From NCBI GenBank assembly GCA_900472575.1, contig UCIV01000036.1, positions 1 through 64,000 of the forward strand: a stretch of 64,000 nt of DNA, written 5' to 3'. Within the stretch, counting starts at the first letter, position 1. Each line of letters starts with the position of its first letter. This document shows, piece after piece, positions 41,072-48,373 of this stretch. The position numbers were made by a program, and so were the translations under genes. Under the pieces are notes generated by a model, which saw nothing but the letters and a program-made list of their open reading frames with translations, did no database searches and was not told the origin of the DNA. Source of the DNA: Hyphomicrobiales bacterium. Its GTDB lineage: Bacteria > Pseudomonadota > Alphaproteobacteria > Rhizobiales > Rhizobiaceae.

Positions 41072-41449
41072 ATGCGCATTCCTGCACTCCTTGCTATCTT
41101 GGCAACTGCGACTCCTCTTGTAGCAAAAGATCCAGCCATAGAAGTGACGCAGAGCGACGGGGTTGTGCATTCCTTCCGGGGTTTGTCCCTGAAGGGTGAC
41201 AGAGTGACTTACGCAGTTAAAGCGTCAGATACTGGCTCGATACGGTTTGAGTTTGGCGGGAACAATGAAAATTGCGGAGCTGAAATCCAGACCACTTCAC
41301 AGCTAGGGTACCTTCCTAAATTGGATCGCTTTCCAAGTGAGAGAGCTTTCAAGACGATCCATGGGGAGACCTTCACTCTTTCCTTCTTCCAAAACCGCAT
41401 TGCCCGGATGAACGGAGTCGAGTGTGCATTTTCTTTCTCTGTTGAATGA
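41072..41449 (+). CDS. Secreted hypothetical protein (125 aa)
   Basis: A short Sec signal peptide (MRIPALLAILATATPLVA) leads into a ~105-residue mature part. That part is rich in beta strands and carries two cysteines (ENCGAEIQ and GVECAFSF) that could form a disulfide. The family is not recognised. The ATG at 41072 is favoured because the signal peptide starts there and a GGAG stretch lies eight bases upstream; an ORF start at 41042 also exists. It stands alone between repeat copy 2 and a gene remnant. Confidence 0.65.
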   Translation: MRIPALLAILATATPLVAKDPAIEVTQSDGVVHSFRGLSLKGDRVTYAVKASDTGSIRFEFGGNNENCGAEIQTTSQLGYLPKLDRFPSERAFKTIHGETFTLSFFQNRIARMNGVECAFSFSVE

Positions 41450-41453
41450 GAAA

Positions 41454-41735
41454 TCACTCGCTCTGATCGAGACCCTCCGGGCGGTGGGCTACTTCACATC
41501 GGAGCCCCAAGCTTATGGCCGATGTATCATCTGCGACATACCTGGTCGTGCCGGCCGTGCCAGACGCCATCCGCACGAATACGGAGGGAATTTCCCGGAT
41601 CGTCGCATTGTAGCGATGCGGATCGCGACGCACCCAGAAGCCGTCGGGGATCAATGTAGATGTGGCGCTCTGATGAACCTGCGCTGTGCCATCGTCGCCA
41701 GTGGTTCTTGCGATCGCGCCGGTAGGAGCGGGTGC
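41454..41735 (-). pseudogene. Unidentified gene remnant
   Basis: The minus-strand frame reads GAIARTTGDDGTAQVHQS, then GFWVRRDPHRYNATIREIPS and VFVRMASGTAGTTRYVADDT. It looks like the C-terminal part of a real beta-rich protein. No start codon with a ribosome site precedes it, and an in-frame TAG lies just upstream at about 41740. I cannot name the family. It is probably a 5'-truncated gene. Confidence 0.4.
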
Positions 41736-42206
41736 CGTCTATCGTGGTTGCGCTTCACGGTCTCGATTGTTGATGTCCCAAAGGGAGCGGGTTGCCGTGG
41801 TGCGGTATACGGTGTTTCGCCACCAGGATGTTCGGATCATTGTTGGTCCCGGCGCATATCTCGCCTGAGTGCTGGTAGGTAGAGGTCGCGAAGGCCTAGC
41901 GCCTAAGCCTTCCCATCTGGCCGTCTTGCAGGCTTGCCACGGCGGAGTGTTGCTACGGTACTTGTGTGGGCCTTCTCGCCGGTCTGCCGATCAGCGGCTT
42001 GATGGCAACGAGCGGCTTAATCGTCCTGAGCTTCGTCAACGACGATCTCGTTCTCGATAGTGAGCGGTGATGCTTGGCCAGCTCGGAACACTAACGAGAA
42101 ACCAGCGGCACGAAACTGACGGCTGACGCATTAACTCCTACGCTTCTCTAGCCGTGAACTTTGCAGTCGCTGATCAGTTAGATTCTTCTTCTAGGAGGAG
42201 ACCGCG
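41736..42206. other. Intergenic stretch without a recognised gene
   Basis: Only short ORFs without family similarity occur. The last 20 bases include the AGGAGGAG ribosome site of the 42207 gene. Confidence 0.3.
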
Positions 42207-42329
42207 ATGAAGCTCGCTCTGGCAATATTGATCTTAGCCGTACTCGTTTCAGCAGTCATAAAGTTCGGGCTACCGGACCATGAGGCAGAGCAGCAGCCAT
42301 CGCCTCGTGCGATCGACCAAAACAGATGA
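42207..42329 (+). CDS. Very small membrane-anchored protein (40 aa)
   Basis: The 40-residue product starts with a hydrophobic helix (LALAILILAVLVSAVIKFGL), perhaps an uncleaved anchor, followed by an acidic/polar tail. A very strong AGGAGGAG lies five bases before the ATG, which argues for a real gene. It precedes a receiver-like ORF on the same strand by ~90 bases. The function is unknown. Confidence 0.55.
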   Translation: MKLALAILILAVLVSAVIKFGLPDHEAEQQPSPRAIDQNR

Positions 42330-42415
42330 CCAGCTGAAGTGCGCTCGTTCGAGCTCTTACGGAGAATGGCACGGCAACGTTTTCAAACAGATTGTGAGGT
42401 CCACTCCCCATATGG

Positions 42416-42748
42416 TTGTCGGCAACACTCCGCAATTTTTCGAGCCTCCCGACGATTCGGAAAGACGAAGCCCTGATTGCAATGGCCGCGGAGCAAACGC
42501 TTGCCGATGCGCAAGTCCGCGAGCCGAAAAGCCTAACATCCTGCGCTGGGGCGATGAAGTGGCTGGAGAGCACCAATATGCTGGATGTCGCCGTCATCGA
42601 AATTTTCTTGCGAGAAAGTGAATGTGATGAGGTGGCAGAGATCCTCGTGGGAGGTGGTGTCCAGATGATCATTCACGCTGGACGCAAAGCCACGGCGAGC
42701 GACAGCGATCGCGTATTCCTCAATGGGACCCGGATCTGCAAACCCTGA
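42416..42748 (+). CDS. Degenerate receiver-domain protein lacking the phosphorylation Asp
   Basis: Residues ~15-110 align with rhizobial stand-alone receivers: KDEALIAMAAEQTLADA (strand 1 end and helix 1), MLDVAVIEIFLRESECDEVA (strand 3), GVQMIIHAG (strand 4) and DRVFLNGTRICKP (the conserved Lys-Pro). The Asp normally found in strand 3 (I-L-D-x-x-L) is Glu in VIEIFL, and the acidic pair is Lys-Asp. It therefore should not be phosphorylated in the usual way. The start is a TTG with no good ribosome site, so it is either a pseudo-receiver or a decaying gene. A second receiver-like ORF is at 26369. Confidence 0.45.
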   Translation: MSATLRNFSSLPTIRKDEALIAMAAEQTLADAQVREPKSLTSCAGAMKWLESTNMLDVAVIEIFLRESECDEVAEILVGGGVQMIIHAGRKATASDSDRVFLNGTRICKP

Positions 42749-42836
42749 GCCCCACAAAACCTGGCAGCAGCTGTGAAGGCTGACTTCAGGGTTCGCGTGT
42801 CGCCGCAGCTTGAGCGGTGCCCTAAGACGGCCAGCG

Positions 42837-43313
42837 TCATCCCCGGACCTTTATTAGGGCTCGTAACGCCTCATGCTCAGGCCCAATAGGTCTAAGTTCG
42901 AGGAAGGCCTCGACGGCGCTGGTTGTCTCGTGTCCGCCCGACGCAGGATTGGAACGATGCAGCACAAAGCGGCCACCGTGCTTGCCGTCCCCGCACAAGA
43001 ACCAACGGTCGCCGTTGGAGCTCGCTGCAAATTCGATCTGCGCTTTCGATTTTTCGCTTTCCGACACAGGATCGTTCAGCGAAGGCGCCTGCTCGGACGA
43101 GATCGTTACTTGATCCGTCGGCTCACTTTTCAGGCCGGTGGTGCGGGCGGCCGGGTAGTCCTCCAGCGCGATCATCCCAGACCGGATCTGCTCGATGAGA
43201 ACGGTCTCGGCTAAGTGGTTCGTCCCCACCTCGGGCTTCAGGTCGAGCGTGGCATAATCCGCTCGCTTCAGAAGCCTTCGCAAAAGCGTTTGCTTCAGGT
43301 CGGATATGTTCAC
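42837..43313 (-). CDS. Hypothetical protein with C-terminal SSNGDRWFL domain
   Basis: The N-terminal ~95 residues are helical (DLKQTLLRRLLKRADYATLD, then LAETVLIEQIRSGMIALEDY). The C-terminal ~62 residues carry EFAASSNGDRWFLCGDGK, FVLHRSNPASGGHETTS and FLELRPIGPEHEALR, the same domain as in the 32472 protein. The start is GTG at 43313 with GGAGGG upstream. It overlaps the stop of the 43310 gene by four bases (GTGA), so the two are translationally coupled. The role is unknown. Confidence 0.7.
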   Translation of the reverse strand: MNISDLKQTLLRRLLKRADYATLDLKPEVGTNHLAETVLIEQIRSGMIALEDYPAARTTGLKSEPTDQVTISSEQAPSLNDPVSESEKSKAQIEFAASSNGDRWFLCGDGKHGGRFVLHRSNPASGGHETTSAVEAFLELRPIGPEHEALRALIKVRG

Positions 43314-43426
43314 CAAAGCCAGCCCTCCCCCATCAAGAACATGACAAAAACAAAGCTGATCACGGTGACGGCTACTGGAGCGGCATTGGAATAGCCAGAC
43401 AGAAGATTTGTAGGAGTGGCATTCAT
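43310..43426 (-). CDS. Very small membrane protein (38 aa)
   Basis: A polar 14-residue start is followed by one membrane helix (AAPVAVTVISFVFVMFLMGE) and a Trp-rich end. Its stop overlaps the start of the 42837 gene. The ORF can be extended to 43513, but the ATG at 43426 follows an AAGGATCGG-type purine site and gives a compact product. It is probably the first cistron of a two-gene unit. Confidence 0.55.
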   Translation of the reverse strand: MNATPTNLLSGYSNAAPVAVTVISFVFVMFLMGEGWLW

Positions 43427-43509
43427 ATCCGATCCTTCCGATTTATGCGCCGAGACTGCACTGGTCCGACCAAAGCGGTGTTGCCACCAGCTCCGGTCAA
43501 AGGTTGCAA

Positions 43510-43725
43510 TCAAGCCGCTATTGCTGTCTTTCGGCGTCGCGTTGGGCGGACCGGCTTCGGCTCGATCGGCTGCGCCTCGCGCAACTGGCGCAGACGCGCT
43601 GTTTTCCGGGTCCGGTCGGCCGCTTCCGTTTCGATGATCTGGCGAGCGACCTCACTCGTGGTCGCGGCCTTGTCTCGTGCGGAGATATTTTCGGGCTTGA
43701 AGAATGCCTGCTTCGTCATGGTCAT
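43510..43725 (-). CDS. Hypothetical basic protein (71 aa)
   Basis: The 71-residue protein is helical and charged (ISARDKAATTSEVARQIIET, then AADRTRKTARLRQLREAQ) with a basic tail of Pro/Arg/Lys that could contact nucleic acid. I do not recognise the family. Two ATGs lie in frame (43725 and 43719). It is an upstream neighbour of the 43426 gene on the same strand. Confidence 0.6.
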   Translation of the reverse strand: MTMTKQAFFKPENISARDKAATTSEVARQIIETEAADRTRKTARLRQLREAQPIEPKPVRPTRRRKTAIAA

Positions 43726-43889
43726 GATGATCTTCTTTCGGTCTGGTCCTCGGACGCATCCAAGAAGCCGGGTAGCATCAGACCCTTGGCCCGGTCCAAA
43801 AACAAAAAAGGCCGGGCGCTAACCCGACCTCTCACAGTCACTCAGCTCTGCTGCCAGTACATCCGTGGTCAGCGGGGCGAACGAAAACT

Positions 43890-44048
43890 TTAAGCTGCCT
43901 GAAGATTTTCGGCGGAGCTTTTCCCGGACTTGCGGTCGGCGCGCTCGACGGCGGATGAATGGACGAACACGTCCGTGCTGCCATTGTCAAGTCGGATGAA
44001 GCCGAAGCCCTTGGTGGTATTGAACCATTTGACGGTGCCAGTAGTCAT
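43890..44048 (-). CDS. Cold-shock domain protein with internal deletion
   Basis: The 52-residue product has the first part of a CspA-type cold-shock domain: TGTVKWFNTTKGFGFIRL contains RNP1, and DVFVHSSAVERA contains RNP2. A normal protein (~69 aa) then has about 17 residues forming strand 4 and the long loop. Here the frame jumps directly from VERA to DRKSGKSSAENLQAA, the normal C-terminus. The deletion is in frame, so a protein can be made, but the five-stranded barrel is incomplete. RNA binding may be weak or altered. The gene is too short to stand out as an ORF. Confidence 0.75.
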   Translation of the reverse strand: MTTGTVKWFNTTKGFGFIRLDNGSTDVFVHSSAVERADRKSGKSSAENLQAA

Positions 44049-44271
44049 GACGATTTACTTTCAGAACAATCGTTGTGGTTCCCGAGATGCTTTGCGGGAT
44101 AAGATCGATGATTTGAAAGGAAAACCGACGGGAGCCAAGCTCCGGACCAACGTCACAACCAATGGTCGATGATCAATATATGGGCACAGGTTCTGGTTTT
44201 ACAAGGGACGCATCGGATTTATATCCGGTTCGCGTATGATCACAGCATTTCCGCCTGTCGTTCAGGTTTCA

Positions 44272-45138
44272 TCAGCCAATGAAGGCGATGTCCACGGCGA
44301 CGTCCATCGATTGAAAGGCGCCCGTGGGGCCGATGAACGTTCCCGAAACCGGTATGAGCTGGGTGATGTCGCGCGCGACCGCCACGGGGATCAGGCTAGC
44401 GCTGCCCATGCTCCTATTTGTCGGGTCGAAGGCGATCCATCCCGCACCCGGAAGGAAAACTTCAACCCATGCATGGGTCGAGCCTCCCGGCGACGAACCG
44501 ACGAGGGTGTGCGTCGGGTCGTAGAGATATCAGGACACGATCCTCGCCCCGAGGCCAAGAACCCGGACACTTTCGGCAAAGAGCGTCGCAAGATCCCGAC
44601 AGCTCCCGCACCGCAATGAGATGGTCTCCAGCGGAGGCTGCGTTTCTCCTGTATCGCGCGCATTATAGGCGACACCATTCGAAACCCCGGCACTAAGATC
44701 CTTCAACAGCGACAGCGTATCGGTCGAATTTTCCATGTCGAAGCCCTTGACCCACTGCTGCAATACGCCAAGGATCGGGATACTGGACACCCCTGAGGGC
44801 GCCAAGGTCTTTCCAATCCTATCCTTGTAGCGGAAGGGATAGCTTGCGCCCGACGCAGCGATATCGAACACGGGCCAGGCTGGTGATTTCAGATCGACAT
44901 CCGCATGGCTGACGATCTCGAGCTGTTTGGTCGGCTCCGAGAACGTCACGGTCGCATCTGCGTTCCCGAACACATCGGTTGTCCAGAAAACCCTGTTTCC
45001 GGGAGAAGCTGCAATCTGGTGCCTTTTCAGCAAGAGCTCCGGCCCCTCGCGCGGTCGCAGCAGTAGTCGGTAAGGAGAGAGCTGAACGGGGCTACGGTAG
45101 CTGTAAGTCGTCCGATGGCGTATGGAAATTTTAGGCAT
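44272..45138 (-). pseudogene. Transglutaminase-like cysteine peptidase homologue with nonsense codon
   Basis: The frame is open for 289 codons except for one TGA at 44530-44532. The N-terminal bacterial transglutaminase-like domain runs from ISIRHRTTYSYRSPVQLSPY onward, followed by the catalytic Cys motif RCGSCRDLATLFAES. After the TGA, in the same frame, come YLYDPTHTLVGSSPGG, the catalytic His in THAWVEVFLPGAG, the Asp in AFDPTN, and a normal C-terminal MDVAVDIAFIG. The expected codon at the TGA is glycine (GGA in relatives), so one base change separates Cys from His/Asp. Without read-through the product is a 202-aa inactive fragment. Confidence 0.85.
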
Positions 45139-45174
45139 TTCCGCTCCTCATATGCACAAACCCGACGGGTATGT

Positions 45175-45752
45175 TCAGGTATCGCTGGTTCGTTGCGCCG
45201 CCAACAAGCTCATCTCAGCCTCCCTAAAGGAAATCAGCCGCTGCCTTTTCTCATCCCAGAGAACAAGTTTGACGCAGGCCAGGCTGTCGCGAATGCTGAT
45301 GCGGCCGACATCTGCAAGCTTGGGATGGTCTCGAAGCACCTCAGGCAGACGATAGAACGGCACCCGGCTAGAGAGATGATGAATATGATGCATGCCGATG
45401 TTGCCGCTCATCCACCGCAAGGGGCGCGGCAGATCATAGTGGGAGGCTCCATGCATGGCAGCGTAAGGGAACGCCCAGTCCGGCGGTCTCGACCAGTGCG
45501 TTTCCTCGAACTGGTGCTGAACGTAGAACAGCCAGACGCCTGCGGATCCGGCAATGAGGACGATCGGCAGATGCATCAGGAGGAACGGGATAATCCCGAC
45601 GGTCCATATCAAAAGTGCCGTCAACACGGTAACGGCGATGTTTGTTGCTATGGTCGAGACCCAGGGCAGTGCGTTCGAGCGCATCATCCCGAACGGTAGC
45701 CTCTGCTTGAGGAGAAACAGAAAGGCGGGGCCGATTCCGAACACCACGAACC
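45175..45752 (-). pseudogene. Fatty acid desaturase, C-terminal fragment
   Basis: The fragment encodes VVFGIGPAFLFLLKQRLPFG to the end, with the third histidine box (NIGMHHIHHLSSRVPFYRLP). It matches residues ~160-345 of the intact desaturase at 31387 with very high identity. The first two histidine boxes are missing: at ~45752 the similarity breaks and the frame runs into the 45806 gene. The first and third desaturase pieces (3907 and here) are complementary parts of one gene type, each near a copy of the glycosyltransferase/debranching pair. Confidence 0.85.
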
Positions 45753-45805
45753 TATTTCGTTTTTGGGATAAGCGCCGCAGGCAGCAAAAGCCGGGAGACG
45801 GGTGA

Positions 45806-46027
45806 TTACTTGATGCGGCGTGCCAGCGGATATGCCGGCGCGTCGTAAAGCGCCCGGATCTCTCTACGGTCGAACCGTGCCTCGTCGACTTCGAGGAGAG
45901 AACCCATATGCTGTGCGCCGGGCATGTCTTCAACCGCGAAACGCAGAGCCTCGGCGGCCGTCTCAAAACGTCGGTAGCGTGGCCACCTGCTCCCGCGGAG
46001 AGATTTGCCCGAATACAGGCCTCCCAC
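45806..46027 (-). CDS. Hypothetical protein (73 aa)
   Basis: The 73-residue product begins GGLYSGKSLRGSRWPRYRRF and continues with AAEALRFAVEDMPGAQHMGS then LLEVDEARFDRREIRALYDA. The pattern fits small rhizobial proteins found near stress genes, but I cannot give a family name. The start is the ATG at 46027. It lies right upstream of the desaturase fragment, on the same strand. Confidence 0.6.
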   Translation of the reverse strand: MGGLYSGKSLRGSRWPRYRRFETAAEALRFAVEDMPGAQHMGSLLEVDEARFDRREIRALYDAPAYPLARRIK

Positions 46028-46047
46028 GCCTGTCTAGTCGAACTGGG

Positions 46048-46245
46048 TCAAGGGGTTTTCCTCCACGTTGCGGAAGGAAACTGAGCATTGACCCGGCTGG
46101 CTTCCCTGACGGTACGCTCTGTCTCTCGCAGCTCGCGCCGTCGCAGCTGCATTCCCTTTCGCAGAACCGTGAGTTTTTCAGCGTTTGAGCCTGCCTCGGC
46201 AGCGCGAAAAAGCTTGTCCGCAGTTTGGCGGAATGTGGAGTTCAT
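46048..46245 (-). CDS. Hypothetical charged helical protein (65 aa)
   Basis: The product is one long charged helix region: TFRQTADKLFRAAEAGSNAE, then LTVLRKGMQLRRRELRETER. No family is recognised. GAAGGA lies nine bases ahead of the ATG at 46245; the longer ORF up to 46317 lacks such a site. The 45806 gene starts 20 bases after its stop, suggesting a two-gene unit. Confidence 0.55.
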   Translation of the reverse strand: MNSTFRQTADKLFRAAEAGSNAEKLTVLRKGMQLRRRELRETERTVREASRVNAQFPSATWRKTP

Positions 46246-46328
46246 TATGAATCCTTCATTCGTGAGCAGGGCCTGCGGCAACAAATCTCCTGATCTGCTG
46301 CTATTTCTGCGGGCCATTTACGGCTTTG

Positions 46329-46574
46329 TCAGCTTGCTGCTCTTTGATTTCGTCTGTTGAGAGGTTGCGCATTCCGGTCTGATTTTAATGCCGTCGTCGG
46401 CGTTCGGGCTTTCCACTGAGACGTGGAAGAGGACCTCGTGCTCGCCAGAGGCAGCTTTCGCACGGTGGCCATCGTTAACACACAGTCAGCGATCACTGTG
46501 CGTTCATGATAGCCGAATGCACTTGTTCGCACCAGGTTTTGCGAGACACACGCGGGATAGTGATTGGAAGACAT
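46329..46574 (-). CDS. Hypothetical protein with strong ribosome site (81 aa)
   Basis: AAGGAGGACAAA directly precedes the ATG at 46574, one of the best ribosome sites in the window. The 81-residue product is polar and Ser/Thr/Arg-rich (SSNHYPACVSQNLVRTSAFG, YHERTVIADCVLTMATVRKL) and has no domain I can name. A plus-strand ORF at 46506-46901 overlaps it but has no such site. Confidence 0.5.
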   Translation of the reverse strand: MSSNHYPACVSQNLVRTSAFGYHERTVIADCVLTMATVRKLPLASTRSSSTSQWKARTPTTALKSDRNAQPLNRRNQRAAS

Positions 46575-47227
46575 TTTGTCCTCCTTCTGTTTGGGGTAAG
46601 GCCGCTGAAGAATATGACGCTCACGGGAACGGCTAAGCCCGGCGTGTCTCCGGCGACACTTGCCGGACAGATCGATCTTTTGAAGGGAGATCCAGGCGGA
46701 GCCCTGCGCCAGCTCGACATGACAATCATTGGTCGACTAGAGATATGTGGGTACAATTCCCGCTTTAACAAGAGCTTCAGTTACGTCTGCTCTTTTGAAG
46801 AGGGCAAAGTCAAAGCTCAGGACGTCGAAGCGATCCTCGAGGCACCGGCAACCCTGGCGTCATTGGCGACGCGCCGCCTGCGCGATGGCCCTTCTCTTTA
46901 ACTGTTGATGGGCCAATTACTCGCCTGACGCTGCAAACCGATGCGGTAAACAGGTCGGTGCTACTTGACGTCCTTTACGGGGCGGCCGTGCCGGTCTCGG
47001 CCAAACTCGGCCTGGGAAAGCCAACAGGTACTGTACAAGTGCTCGCTGCGAATTACCAGTGAAGCCTGTGGTGGGCGTTATCTAGGGCATGATCCTGGTC
47101 AAACGCGTTTTTCTCCCCATATAAGGTACTCGCTGTTCTTGAGCATTAGCAACGCCCTCGTGAGCGGATGCTGGCGGTCCCACGAAACCTCGTCTGGACT
47201 GGCGCTCGGCACAAAAGAGAATAATCC
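46575..47227. other. Upstream region of the glycosyltransferase operon
   Basis: A plus-strand ORF (in frame to 46901) contains MTLTGTAKPGVSPATLAGQI, but it lacks a ribosome site and a family. Bases ~47100-47227 are similar to ~4220-4351, so they belong to the duplicated unit and should hold its promoter. No EcfG-type site was found there. Confidence 0.4.
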
Positions 47228-48373
47228 ATGCGTATTGCGCAAGTGGCACCCCTAGCGGAATCCGTTCCGCCTCAACTCTATGGCGGCACCGAGCGTGTCG
47301 TCTCCTGGCTCACCGAAGAACTTGTCGAACAGGGTCACGATGTCACGCTGTTTGCCAGCGGAGACTCGGAAACCTCTGCTGAACTCGTACGGGCTGTCCC
47401 CCAGGGTTTGCGACTAAGAGGCATTCGGGATCACACTGCTAGCCTCCTCGTGATGCTGGACGAGGTTCGCCGCCGGGCATCGTCATTCGATGTCATCCAT
47501 TTCCATGTTGATCTGCTTCAGTTTCCTGCTTTTCGGGATTCCTCCACACGCTGTCTAACGACATTACACGGCAGGCTCGATCTACCGGATTTTCACCCAG
47601 TCTATCGCGCATTTACAGAAATGCCGCTCGTTTCAATCTCCAATGACCAGCGTTTGCCGCTTCCCAACGCGAACTGGTTGGCCAACATTCAGCATGGTCT
47701 TCCAGAAGGGCCTGCGCCTTCCAATGCGCATAGGCGTGATTACCTAGCCTTTCTGGGCCGCATAGCGCCTGAGAAACGGCCGGATCGAGCAATTGAAATT
47801 GCCAAGCGGACGGGCATTCCGCTGAAGATCGCTGCAAAAATCGATCCAGCGGACCAAGACTACTTCGATCACGTGATTCGTCCGCAGCTTGACGACCCGC
47901 TGATCGAGTTCATTGGGGAGATCGGCGATCACGAAAAGCGCGACTTCCTCGGAAACGCGATTGCTCTCCTCTTCCCGATCGATTGGCCCGAGCCATTTGG
48001 CCTGGTCATGATCGAGGCCATGAAAGAAGGCACGCCCACCATTGCTTGGCGTCGGGGCTCGGTTCCAGAGGTCTTGGATGAGGGGGCGTCAGGGTTTATC
48101 GTGGAGTCAATCGAAGAGGCCCTTGTAGCAGTTCGCATGGCTGCTATTCTTGACCGCAAGACGGTGCGACAACGGTTTGAGAATCGGTTCACGTCCACTC
48201 GGATGGCGTCGAATTACGTCGCCGAATACGAACGCCTGACGGAACAGTCAGCGACCATTCCACATCACCATCGGGTTGGACACGATCTCTCTATACCTTT
48301 AGCGCCACTGCCTTCTACCATAAAGTCTACTGGTGGCGTGAGCCTATCCTCAGTTCATAGGTCCATCTCATGA
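47228..48373 (+). CDS. Family-4 (GT-B) glycosyltransferase
   Basis: The 381-residue protein is a retaining GT-B glycosyltransferase. The N-terminal Rossmann half has RIAQVAPLAESVPPQLYGGT and HDVTLFASGDS. The C-terminal half has DYLAFLGRIAPEKRPDRAIE, the E-x7-E motif segment LLFPIDWPEPFGLVMIEAMK, and GSVPEVLDEGASGFIV. Such enzymes add sugars to lipids, glycans or small acceptors. The gene overlaps the debranching-enzyme gene by four bases (ATGA), so both act in one pathway, possibly stress-related glycan or trehalose/glycogen-type metabolism. An inactive, fused copy of the pair lies at 4352. Confidence 0.9.
   Translation: MRIAQVAPLAESVPPQLYGGTERVVSWLTEELVEQGHDVTLFASGDSETSAELVRAVPQGLRLRGIRDHTASLLVMLDEVRRRASSFDVIHFHVDLLQFPAFRDSSTRCLTTLHGRLDLPDFHPVYRAFTEMPLVSISNDQRLPLPNANWLANIQHGLPEGPAPSNAHRRDYLAFLGRIAPEKRPDRAIEIAKRTGIPLKIAAKIDPADQDYFDHVIRPQLDDPLIEFIGEIGDHEKRDFLGNAIALLFPIDWPEPFGLVMIEAMKEGTPTIAWRRGSVPEVLDEGASGFIVESIEEALVAVRMAAILDRKTVRQRFENRFTSTRMASNYVAEYERLTEQSATIPHHHRVGHDLSIPLAPLPSTIKSTGGVSLSSVHRSIS

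Noticed and set aside
44530..44532. TGA as a selenocysteine codon
   Set aside because: It replaces a glycine position rather than the catalytic cysteine, and no SECIS-like hairpin was noticed.
44942..44966. GGAAC-N17-GTT on the minus strand
   Set aside because: It lies within the transglutaminase-like coding region and faces no start; about two chance matches are expected in a window this size.
46506..46901. Plus-strand ORF of 131 codons
   Set aside because: No ribosome site or family; it overlaps a minus-strand ORF with an excellent ribosome site. It could still be real from an internal ATG.
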